From Cellvibrio sp. 79 (GTDB lineage Bacteria; Pseudomonadota; Gammaproteobacteria; Pseudomonadales; Cellvibrionaceae): a stretch of 64,000 nucleotides of DNA. The stretch spans positions 1,173,679 through 1,237,678 of the forward strand of contig MVDH01000001.1 of NCBI GenBank assembly GCA_003056245.1. The letters run 5' to 3'. The position numbers and the translations under genes are program-made. The notes below the pieces were generated by a model. The model worked only from the letters and a program-made list of their open reading frames with translations. It did not search any database and had not been told where the DNA came from. Below are positions 46,669-54,700 of the stretch, one piece after another (position 1 is the stretch's first letter; each line of letters opens with the position of its first letter).

Positions 46669-47961
46669 TCAAGCTGTTATATGTTTTTTGGGGCTGTTTT
46701 CAAAATCGATATTGGCGATGGAAATTATTGCTTCACCAATCTCATGTGTTCTTACTGCTGTAACAGACAATAGTGAATCGCTTATGCCGTGTGTTGTTTC
46801 GCTGGCGCCCTGAACAAAAATAGCAGGTTTAAAATTGGGTGTACTATCTAAACGATAGTGTCGGGTTACCGTGAAATTTGGTAGATATTGTGCCAGGGGC
46901 GCAAGTATTGTTTTGTGGTGAGAACGCAAATACCCGGTCGCCAAAATAACAGCATCATAGTCTCTTTCCTGAACCAGGTTTGTTTCCAAATCTGTTATAC
47001 GAAGTCGAATGCCATAGTCAGAGGCCTGGGCTTCCCGTGTTTCGTGATTGGTGATTAAGGTGTGGCGCTGTACACCGGTTACTTTCTGGTTGTAAAGAAT
47101 TCTGAATATATTTTCTATCTGATCTATATCCGGCGCAGCGTAATTCGTGTGATGGAATTCTTTAAGTAAACGGGTCCGTTCCTCGGGTGTACGGCTGAAC
47201 ATGTAATCCGTAAATTCAGTATTGAAAATCTCATTAACGGAGGGGCTATCATCGGAAGGATGCATTGCTCTCCCTCGCATAATCAGATCAATTTCCACAT
47301 CGCTGGATCTACCATGCAAATCCAGGAAGATTTCAGTCGCGCTTTGCCCAGCCCCGATGATTGCTATTCGTTTGGCATGACTGAGTTTTGTGATGCTGCT
47401 TAAATATTGGCTGGAGTGAAAAATTCTTGGGTCATTCTCAAGCGAAAGAAAACTAACCGGTATTTTAGGCGTCCCCCCGATACTGACAACCAGATTCCGG
47501 GTTAATCGTTCACGAATATTTCCGGTGCTATCCCGACTAATAACTCGTAACAACGTGACATCACTATCTTTCTTTTCGGGCAATACTTCAACGACTTCTT
47601 CATTGTACGCGCAATCATTTTCAAAATGACTTGCAGCCCAGGCAAGATAATCATTGAACTCCTGACGGCTGGGGAAGAACGTTTTAAGGTTAATAAAATC
47701 CTGAAGCCGGCCTTTTTCAAATAAATAATTTGTAAAAGTAAAATGGCTGCGTGGATTGCGTAACGTAGCCAAATCTTTTAAGAAAGATATTTGCATATCG
47801 GCATCATTTAACAGCATATCCCTGTGCCATGCAAAATTGGTTTGCTTTTCAATAAAGAAGCATTCCAATTGATGCCCACGCTGCCGAAGCTCGTCTACGG
47901 AAATAGCAAGTGCAATGTTAGAAGGGCCAAAGCCAATTCCGAGAAGGTCGTATATTTTCAT
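46669..47961 (-). CDS. L-ornithine N5-monooxygenase (PvdA/SidA type)
   Basis: 430 residues from the ATG at 47961 (the open frame runs further upstream, but family members start MKIYDLLGIGFGPSN). FAD site GIGFGPSNIALAI at 7-19; FFIEKQTNFAWHRDMLL with the substrate-loop Trp-His; NADPH site RIAIIGAGQSATEIFLDL near 207; the second cofactor signature ILATGYLRSHH near 340. The length and motifs fit PvdA of Pseudomonas pyoverdine synthesis, which hydroxylates ornithine at N5 using NADPH and oxygen. It is divergent from the formyltransferase gene at 48179 and has its own iron-sigma site. Lysine hydroxylase is the main alternative; the formyltransferase neighbour favours ornithine. Confidence 0.9.
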   Translation of the reverse strand: MKIYDLLGIGFGPSNIALAISVDELRQRGHQLECFFIEKQTNFAWHRDMLLNDADMQISFLKDLATLRNPRSHFTFTNYLFEKGRLQDFINLKTFFPSRQEFNDYLAWAASHFENDCAYNEEVVEVLPEKKDSDVTLLRVISRDSTGNIRERLTRNLVVSIGGTPKIPVSFLSLENDPRIFHSSQYLSSITKLSHAKRIAIIGAGQSATEIFLDLHGRSSDVEIDLIMRGRAMHPSDDSPSVNEIFNTEFTDYMFSRTPEERTRLLKEFHHTNYAAPDIDQIENIFRILYNQKVTGVQRHTLITNHETREAQASDYGIRLRITDLETNLVQERDYDAVILATGYLRSHHKTILAPLAQYLPNFTVTRHYRLDSTPNFKPAIFVQGASETTHGISDSLLSVTAVRTHEIGEAIISIANIDFENSPKKHITA

Positions 47962-48039
47962 AATTCTAATCTCACGAGTCTGCAATAACGAAATGCAGTT
48001 GAGTAACTTTTTCAGCATGCAATATCGATTCTTATATGA

Positions 48040-48064
48040 GACGGATTCCCTAAAAAATTGTTTA
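48040..48064 (-). promoter_or_regulatory. PvdS-like sigma promoter (TAAAC-N16-CGTC) for ornithine hydroxylase
   Basis: On the minus strand TAAAC (48060-48064), 16 bases, CGTC (48040-48043). It ends 78 bases before the ATG at 47961. Matches the published PvdS pattern TAAAT-N16-CGT with one difference and is identical in its fixed bases to the sites at 48115, 49387 and 50603. Confidence 0.7.
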
Positions 48065-48114
48065 CTATTTTTAGTGGCTGTTTTGTGTAGGGTCAGGCGC
48101 GCAGTGAAATTTAC

Positions 48115-48139
48115 TAAACACCAGATAATTTCATTCGTC
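48115..48139 (+). promoter_or_regulatory. PvdS-like sigma promoter for the formyltransferase gene
   Basis: TAAAC (48115-48119), 16 bases, CGTC (48136-48139), ending 39 bases before the ATG at 48179. It faces away from the site at 48040-48064, forming a divergent promoter pair. Confidence 0.7.
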
Positions 48140-48178
48140 ATTTTGTTAATCACTAAAATTATTTAATGGGAATGTTCA

Positions 48179-49030
48179 ATGCTAAATCTTGTGTATATCT
48201 GGTCACTGAGAAACGCAGCAGCTGATAAGGCTGGTCGCTATATAGATTACAAGGGTGGGCGGCGTTATATGGCATCGCCATTGGAGTATCTGGTTGAGCA
48301 ATTGAATCATTCAGAGCTCGGAGAAATGTATTCTTTAGTGGGCATTATCAATGATGACGATGAGTTGTCGTTAAGGGATAGGGAAAAGCTAGGCGACATT
48401 GGCTTCGCTCCCGAGCCTGGTAATCCCTGGTTATTTCCCGATGGATTGAGGGTAAAAGGTAGAAGGGTGAGTGACTTGCTGACATCAATTCCATCGTCTT
48501 ATAGAAAATTGCCGCTGCAATCGCCTGATCGTATTTCAGGAAAAAGAGCATTTGAGTTAGCTCTGAAAAACAAGTTAACCGAGCTGAAGGCGGACTTGAT
48601 TGTGTTGGACGGGTTGCTCGTAATTCTGGATGCGCTGATAAAACCGGACAGTCCCTTTTTCAAAAAAATAGTTAATATTCATCCAGGAATTACGCGGTTT
48701 GAATCCCCCTACGAACGGCGCGGTGCTTATGCGACGCTTGATGCACTGTATGGTGCACAAGGAAAAAAAATAATTGATTGGAATTCAATGGATTCAATTG
48801 CTGTGTCGCCGTTGTTAAAAACAGGGGCGTCGTTTCACTATGTAGATAGTGGGATTGACTCCGGTGATGTGATTACCGATGTATTGAACACGGATATAGA
48901 CCCTTCGGATACTATTTTGGAGCTGCGCTGGAACAACTTCAATAACAGTCTTTTTCCCGCACTTTCCGATGGGTTGAGGATTATGGCGAAAAATGCAGTG
49001 ACTCCGCTGCGCATTGCAGAAACCATTTAA
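48179..49030 (+). CDS. N5-hydroxyornithine formyltransferase (PvdF-like)
   Basis: 283 residues. It has VVNIHPGITR-type residues (NIHPGITRFESPYERRGAYATL, about 165-186) carrying the formyltransferase Asn-His pair, and TGASFHYVDSGIDSGDVI (about 219-236) with the catalytic Asp. This matches PvdF, which moves a formyl group from N10-formyl-tetrahydrofolate to N5-hydroxyornithine, giving the hydroxamate ligand of many siderophores. An upstream gggaa serves as ribosome site. It is divergent from the hydroxylase that makes its substrate; together they supply N5-formyl-N5-hydroxyornithine to the NRPS. Confidence 0.9.
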   Translation: MLNLVYIWSLRNAAADKAGRYIDYKGGRRYMASPLEYLVEQLNHSELGEMYSLVGIINDDDELSLRDREKLGDIGFAPEPGNPWLFPDGLRVKGRRVSDLLTSIPSSYRKLPLQSPDRISGKRAFELALKNKLTELKADLIVLDGLLVILDALIKPDSPFFKKIVNIHPGITRFESPYERRGAYATLDALYGAQGKKIIDWNSMDSIAVSPLLKTGASFHYVDSGIDSGDVITDVLNTDIDPSDTILELRWNNFNNSLFPALSDGLRIMAKNAVTPLRIAETI

Positions 49031-49119
49031 TGGTTTTAAATGCTCACCGATTTTTTTCAACCTTAACTACATTGAAATTTCATTCGGGTGCCTTTCAAAA
49101 ATAAGAACATCATTTGTTG

Positions 49120-49350
49120 CTAATGGGTTAATTCATCTTCTTGTGTTAACGGGCCGCGAATCAATGCGGCTCCTGCAAGTGCCCATACGGTAAGTGCCGT
49201 GTCAAATGCCTGCACATGAAAGGGGCCTTTTTGTAGCCAGATAATTAATTTCTCTGCTGTAGCTTCCGTTGGGGTCTCATGCAAGGCGAGAAATAACTCC
49301 AGTGCTACATGCACGTCTTTGTCGGGCCCCCGTTTATTTTTCAAATCCAT
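49120..49350 (-). CDS. DUF4880-like small protein (FecR N-terminal domain only)
   Basis: 76 residues, no membrane segment. ATAEKLIIWLQKGPFHVQAFDTALTVWAL fits the DUF4880 pattern at the N-terminus of FecR anti-sigma regulators (F..Wl..sp.H..Af....W), but the FecR membrane helix and periplasmic domain are absent. It has a PvdS-like promoter 36 bases upstream and lies beside the sigma gene on the opposite strand. It may be a cytosolic partner of the sigma factor made when the sigma is active (feedback). That role is inference. A second DUF4880-only protein follows the sigma gene. Confidence 0.6.
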   Translation of the reverse strand: MDLKNKRGPDKDVHVALELFLALHETPTEATAEKLIIWLQKGPFHVQAFDTALTVWALAGAALIRGPLTQEDELTH

Positions 49351-49386
49351 AATTGAACGCCTGTATTGATCTAAATATACCTATAC

Positions 49387-49411
49387 GACGATCTGGGATT
49401 GCATCTGTTTA
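49387..49411 (-). promoter_or_regulatory. PvdS-like sigma promoter for the 49120 small gene
   Basis: On the minus strand TAAAC (49407-49411), 16 bases, CGTC (49387-49390), ending 36 bases before the ATG at 49350. Confidence 0.65.
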
Positions 49412-49529
49412 AACCACTTTTAAACCGTTTCTGTTCTTTTGGGAGGGGTTTTATGTGATTTTTCCAAAAAAAAGCGGTTTTATGTGTCAAAAAGCCCCGG
49501 AGTGCTTGTGTTAACGGTTAAATGCAGTT

Positions 49530-49548
49530 GATAATTATTCTCATTGTA
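49530..49548 (+). promoter_or_regulatory. Fur-box-like site before the sigma gene
   Basis: GATAATTATTCTCATTGTA matches about 14 of 19 bases of the Fur consensus GATAATGATAATCATTATC. It is 35 bases before the start of the ECF sigma gene, as in the Fur-controlled pvdS promoter. Confidence 0.65.
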
Positions 49549-49583
49549 TTTGGCAGCACCACGGCATAGGAGACGCTAGTTCA

Positions 49584-50093
49584 ATGCAAGTTGATTCATC
49601 TGTTAGGACGCTCGGTGAAGTATTGATTTTTAACCATGCGCAACTGCGTAGCATCGCCTTGAAAATTGTTGGGACAACTGAACTGGCGGACGATGTGCTG
49701 CAAGAAGCTTATTTAAAATTAGTTGAGGGGGCTTACGCGCGCGAAGTTGAAAAACCGTTTAATTATTGTTGTCAGGTTGTGCGGAATCTTGCTCTTGATT
49801 ACTACCGTCGGAGAAGCCTGGAGGATACGTATCGTATTTATACGGAGGATGGTGAGTTGCCGCATGTGCCGTATGAGTGTACACCGGAAAAAATTATCTC
49901 CGGCCGCCAGCTAATTGAGTCAATTGACAACGCCTTAGGCAAGCTACCTCCGCGGACGCGAAACGCATTTGAACTTTATCGGCTATCCGGTTTGACCCAG
50001 AGGGAAATTGCAAAGGAGCTGGATTGCTCCGTTACCCTGGTTAACTTTATGATTAAAGATGCCGTTGAAGCATTGATGGGTTGCAAGGTGTAA
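49584..50093 (+). CDS. ECF sigma factor, PvdS/FecI type (iron starvation)
   Basis: 169 residues. Region 2: LRSIALKIVGTTELADDVLQEAYLKLVEG (about 22-50) and FNYCCQVVRNLALDYYRRRSLE (about 59-80). Region 4: LGKLPPRTRNAFELYRLSGLTQREIAKELDCSVTLVNFMIKDA (about 118-160). The VRNLA.D.YRR and TLVNFMI.DA stretches are those of PvdS and relatives that drive siderophore genes. An aggaga ribosome site precedes the ATG and a Fur-like box lies upstream, so iron excess should switch it off. Four likely target promoters are in the window. A DUF4880 protein gene follows. Confidence 0.9.
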   Translation: MQVDSSVRTLGEVLIFNHAQLRSIALKIVGTTELADDVLQEAYLKLVEGAYAREVEKPFNYCCQVVRNLALDYYRRRSLEDTYRIYTEDGELPHVPYECTPEKIISGRQLIESIDNALGKLPPRTRNAFELYRLSGLTQREIAKELDCSVTLVNFMIKDAVEALMGCKV

Positions 50094-50159
50094 AGAGTTG
50101 TGCCCGTTTACTTTTATGTGTTTAGATCAATTTTTTTTGCGCACTTGCACTGAAGGTGC

Positions 50160-50204
50160 CATTATTGCCCATTAAGGCGTACTGCTAAGTCGGTGGCAAT
50201 AATG
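50160..50204 (+). promoter_or_regulatory. Inverted repeat covering a start codon
   Basis: cattattgcc (50160-50169) and ggcaataatg (50195-50204) are a perfect 10-base inverted repeat with a 25-base loop. The right arm ends in the ATG of the DUF4880 gene at 50202. In RNA this stem would hide the start codon. Confidence 0.45.
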
Positions 50205-50444
50205 AGTGATGATTTTAATTCCAATCATGAAGCTGTGTGGAATGACGCTTGGTCCTGGGTGATAAAGCAGCATGAATGTAATAATCCTGATCCGGATATG
50301 CAGCGTAAATTTGCGCGTTGGCTGACGGCTGATCCTTCCCATAAATTGGCATATGAAAAAGCAAACCGCATCTGGTTGTTTGCGGGTTTTGTTCCTCCTG
50401 TTAACGAAATTTCATTCGACGCTAATGTTGCTGATGATGAGTAG
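50202..50444 (+). CDS. DUF4880 small protein (FecR N-terminal domain only)
   Basis: 80 residues from the ATG at 50202; an in-frame GTG at 50193 is possible. The protein has AVWNDAWSWVIKQHECNNPDPDMQRKFARWLTADPSHKLAYEKANRIWLFAG, a clear DUF4880 domain (W..A..W, F..Wl..dp.H..Ay..a..iW), and stops where FecR proteins continue into a membrane helix. So the cytosolic anti-sigma-like segment stands alone. It is 108 bases after the PvdS-like sigma gene, on the same strand, and probably co-transcribed. In FecR the N-terminal domain contacts the sigma; this orphan domain could do so without a membrane signal. Inference. Confidence 0.75.
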   Translation: MSDDFNSNHEAVWNDAWSWVIKQHECNNPDPDMQRKFARWLTADPSHKLAYEKANRIWLFAGFVPPVNEISFDANVADDE

Positions 50445-50515
50445 CCATTAAGTTTCCGGTGAAAATCCCTTCTGGATATTCTCCGTATCCATTCATATTT
50501 TCAGTTCGCTACCTG

Positions 50516-50544
50516 TTTGTACGAATTCAGAATTTGTACGAATT
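50516..50544. repeat. 12-base direct repeat tttgtacgaatt x2
   Basis: Identical copies at 50516-50527 and 50533-50544, 17 bases apart, upstream of the mbtH operon promoter. The second is part of a near-palindrome aatttgtacgaattt. A possible regulator site. Confidence 0.5.
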
Positions 50545-50602
50545 TAATGTGTAAAATTTTTTTCTAATCCTGATTTAACACCTCGCCAATTATCCAGTTC
50601 AC

Positions 50603-50627
50603 TAAACAAAAATAGGCTCATTTCGTC
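50603..50627 (+). promoter_or_regulatory. PvdS-like sigma promoter for the MbtH-NRPS operon
   Basis: TAAAC (50603-50607), 16 bases, CGTC (50624-50627), ending 60 bases before the ATG at 50688. The preceding base pair and following A are also shared with the site at 48115. Confidence 0.7.
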
Positions 50628-50687
50628 TTTAAAACAGATACCCGCAAGCAGTTAACGATGTGGGCTGTATAAATGTACGAGGTGCCT

Positions 50688-50939
50688 ATGACAACCAGTT
50701 GTTTTGAGCGTGAAGACGAAACCTTCATTGTGCTCATTAATCATGAAGAACAATTTTCAATTTGGCCAAAATGGAAAGCCATTCCCAATGGTTGGAACGC
50801 TGTCGAAGGGATTAGCGGTAACAAAAAAAGCGTTTTGGAATATGTCGAAAAAAATTGGACCGATATGAGGCCACGATCCTTGCGTCAATGGATGGAAGAG
50901 CAAGCTATTAAATCAAACGATACCCTTTCTGCCGTCTAG
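50688..50939 (+). CDS. MbtH-like protein
   Basis: 83 residues from the ATG at 50688 (gaggtg just upstream; an earlier ATG at 50673 has no good site). MbtH signature: [10 protein letters not shown] (N.E.Q.S.WP), PNGWNAV, and [18 protein letters not shown] (the WTDMRP.SL core). MbtH proteins bind and activate A domains of NRPS. First gene of the siderophore assembly operon, followed after 10 bases by the type II thioesterase. Confidence 0.95.
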   Translation: MTTSCFEREDETFIVLINHEEQFSIWPKWKAIPNGWNAVEGISGNKKSVLEYVEKNWTDMRPRSLRQWMEEQAIKSNDTLSAV

Positions 50940-50949
50940 TGGTTTTTCT

Positions 50950-51690
50950 ATGGCATTTTCAAAAGTTGACTTATTAACGCTGCCATGTGCTGGTTCCAGT
51001 GCAACTATGTATTATCGATGGCGCCATCTTTTGCCAGAATGGATTCGTGTTCATCCGGTTGAGTTGCCGGGGCGTGGTGCACGCCTGCAAGAGTCGTTTA
51101 TTGAAGATTTTGAAACGTTAATAGATCAATTATGTGTTGAGTACGCAGAGGTTTTAAATGGAAATTATGCGTTGTTCGGGCACAGCATGGGCGCATTGCT
51201 TGCTTATGGAATAGCACAACGCCAGCACGTAACCGAAAAAAAATTGCCATTGTCAATTTTTGCCTCCGCTTGTTCCGCTCCTGCCAGGCATGATCCCAAA
51301 CGTTTTGCCCATCGGCGCAATCGCTCGGAATTAATTAATGATTTGCATCGCCAGGGTGGAACACCGAACGAAGTGTTTCAGTGTGATGAAATGTTGGACC
51401 TCACCTTAACAATCCTCGCTGCTGATTATGGCGTCTGCAATAGTTTTCATTACGAAAATAGCGGCCCTTTATCAACCTCAATCAAAGTGTTTGCGGGTCG
51501 GGATGACGAAATTTCCACGGATCGTATAGAAGCCTGGCGCGAAGAAACAACTACAGAGTTTTCATTGGATTGGTTTAATGGTGGGCATTTTTTTATTCGC
51601 CAACATGAACGGCAAGTGCTCACTTCTGTGGCAAACGAATTAACTAGAAAAAGAAAGGCTCAAGTGTATGAATCGATTTGTACACCCTGA
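50950..51690 (+). CDS. Type II thioesterase
   Basis: 246 residues, no signal peptide. LLTLPCAGSSATMYYRWRHLLP start, the nucleophile in LFGHSMGALLAYGIA (Ser near 79), Asp in FAGRDDEIS near 182 and His in NGGHFFIRQH near 210. Type II thioesterases remove wrongly loaded groups from carrier proteins of NRPS/PKS lines. In the operon after mbtH and before the first synthetase. No end-of-line TE is seen in the two complete synthetases here, so the releasing TE must be in the part beyond the window. Confidence 0.93.
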   Translation: MAFSKVDLLTLPCAGSSATMYYRWRHLLPEWIRVHPVELPGRGARLQESFIEDFETLIDQLCVEYAEVLNGNYALFGHSMGALLAYGIAQRQHVTEKKLPLSIFASACSAPARHDPKRFAHRRNRSELINDLHRQGGTPNEVFQCDEMLDLTLTILAADYGVCNSFHYENSGPLSTSIKVFAGRDDEISTDRIEAWREETTTEFSLDWFNGGHFFIRQHERQVLTSVANELTRKRKAQVYESICTP

Positions 51691-51799
51691 TTTTTTTTCC
51701 GTTTTTTGGTAACGGCAACTGCGACGTTTTGCCTCTATCTGCAAAAAAATAAATCGACATTCTGCCAGTTCCTGGTAGGAATATTTCTGGAGATCTTTA

Positions 51800-54700
51800 A
51801 TGAACAGTCCTGTCCAACAACATGCTGCGTTCATTCATCCTCGCAACATGGTGGAATGTCTTAGCCAATTGGCGAAAGACAGGCCTGATGATGTAGCGCT
51901 GGTTTTTTTACAAGCCAGCGATAATGGCTGCATGGACACGATTTTTACCTATCGGCAATTCGAACAATCAGTTCGCGCGCTTGCTGCTGATTTGCAACGC
52001 CAATTCAGTAAAGGTGACCGGTTACTTATTTTGCTGGAAAACAGCGATTATTACGCGATTAGTATGTTTGCCTGTTTTTATGCCGGTTTAATTGCCGTAC
52101 CGGCTTTTCCACCGGAATCAAAACGCCCTCAACATATGGCACGGCTGGTTGGTATGGCAAGTGATGCGCAAGCGATCGGCATTCTCACCACTCGCGATAA
52201 AGAATTACTGGTAGGTGCGCTTGCCGAACAATTGGGTAAAACAACAATTGTGACTGTCGATACGCTGGATCTTGCGCAAGCATCCACGTGGTGTGGTGAT
52301 GAGCCATCGCCAGATGAAATTGCATTTCTGCAATACACTTCCGGTTCTACGTCGGCGCCGAAAGGAGTGATGGTTACCCACAGGAATCTGGTGGCGAATG
52401 GTGAGGCAATTCGCGAAGGGTTGTCGATTGGCCCCGGTGACATCATGGGCGTATGGTCACCGTTATTCCACGATATGGGAATGATTGGCGGTTTGTTGCA
52501 ACCGTTTTATAGCGGTATTCCTTGCGTACTTTGTTCACCGAATTTTTTCCTTGAACGTCCTGTTCGCTGGTTGGAAATGATCTCGCAGCACGGCGTCACC
52601 GTCAGCGGTGGCCCTGACTTTGCGTATCGCCTTTGCCTGGATCGCATTAAAGACTCACAACTCGAAAAGCTGGACCTGTCGAAATGGCGGCTTGCTTACA
52701 CTGGCTCGGAACCTGTTCGCAGTACCACGATGCAACAGTTCAGCCAGCGATTTTCCCAAGCGGGATTTAATCCTGCTGCTGTATATCCCTGTTACGGATT
52801 GGCCGAAGCAACCTTGTTTGTTACCGGAGGTAAAGCGGGTGCAGGCATGACTGTACACCACCTGGAAGCCAGGGCGCTGGCACAACGAGAGGTGATTCCT
52901 GCGCTGAATGGCGTAGTGTTGGTTGCTAACGGTGTGGCTCCCACCGGTCATTCGGTGTTGATTATGGACACCGATACCTGCGAGCCCGTTAAGGACGATC
53001 AGATTGGTGAAGTCTGGGCCAGCGGTCCCAGCATTGCTGCTGGATATTGGAATAAACCCGAATCAACCGCTGACACCTTTGTAGAGCACGCCGGGCGACG
53101 CTGGTTGCGAACCGGGGATTTTGGTTTCTTGCACAAGGGCCAGTTGGTGGTGACAGGGCGACTCAAGGATATGATCATTTTGCGCGGCCATAATCTTTAT
53201 CCGCAGGATTTGGAGCAGGCAATTGAGGTGAGTGTTGAAGCAGTGCGTAACGGACGCGTTGCTGCCTTCGCGGTCGATAATGATGGAGTAGAAGCCATTG
53301 GTGTTGCAGCAGAAGTCTCTTTCGGACTTCAAAAACTGGTGCCCGCCGATGCCTTGTGTAATGCACTCAGCATTGCCGTAAGCGAACAATGTGGAGAAGC
53401 TCCTGCATTGATCGTGTTACTAAATCCGGGCGCAATGCCGAAAACCACTAGCGGGAAATTGCAACGCCAGGCGTGTCGGCAAGGCGCGTTGAAGGGAATT
53501 CTGGAGGCCTACGCCGTATTTAAGAACGGCCAGCGAATGGATGAACCCACGGCGGCTAATGTGCCGTCGATCAATGCGGAAAAAGATGAGCTAGTCATTG
53601 CGATTGCAGAGTTGTGGGCGAAAGTATTATCAACGCCCCAACAATTTGTACGGAGCGATAATTTTTTTGTTCGCGGTGGAAATTCACTGCACGTTGTAGA
53701 ACTGGCATCAGGAATTTCCCGTGCGTGGCAGTTGGAATTTTCTCCCTCGCAGATTTTTGAATTCCCTTCATTGGGGGAAATGGCCGATGCCTTACGCGAG
53801 CAGCTTAAGGCTGGTAAACGCACCGCCGGTCATGTGATTCCGCACTTATCAAAAGAACAACGCGCTCAACCCTTGCCTCTGTCGTTCGGACAAGAGCGGC
53901 AGTGGATGTCCTGGAAAATTGACCCACAAGGAAATGCCGATCACGTAGGTGTTGTTCTGATGTTAAAAGGGCATTGTGAGCAATCCATATTACGCAAAGC
54001 ACTGGAGCAGATAATCGCTGAACATGAGGTATTGCGCACCGTGTTCACCGTGGATTCCAGCAGCACACCCCGACAACAAATTTTGTCGCAATTTCCCCTT
54101 GAATTGACTGAGTTTGACGCTGCTCATCTCTCAACATCCGAGCAAGTTCAGCAGTTAGCGGAAAATGAAAAATGGTTGATCGAACGACCTTTTGATCTTA
54201 CCCGCGGGCCGCTTTTGCGCGTGGGCCATCAGCATGTCTCTTCGGATAATCATCGATTGGTAGTCGTGATGCATCACATTGTGAGCGACGGTGTATCGAT
54301 GCGGCTGTTGATTGATGAAATTGGTCGGCGTTATGAGTTGATCCTTAACGGTTCGGAGGCGCTGCCGCAGCCCAATGCGTTGCACTATGCAGACTATGCG
54401 GTCTGGCAGCGATCCTGGTTACAGGCCGGGGAAGGTCAGCGGCAATTGGCGTGGTGGCGGGAACAATTGGGCGAAAGCCATCCGGTTCTGGAGTTGCCGA
54501 CGGATCGTCCGCGCACGATGGACACCAATTATGTGGCCGGTCAACACGATTTCACTATGCCGTCAGCACTGGTAGCAGAACTGCGCAAAACATTGGCAGA
54601 GCGCAAGGGCGTGACCTTGTTTGCCCAGCTCCTGGCTGCTTACCAGATTCTGCTTTATCGATACACCGGCCAAAACGATATTCGTGTCGGTACGCCTGTT

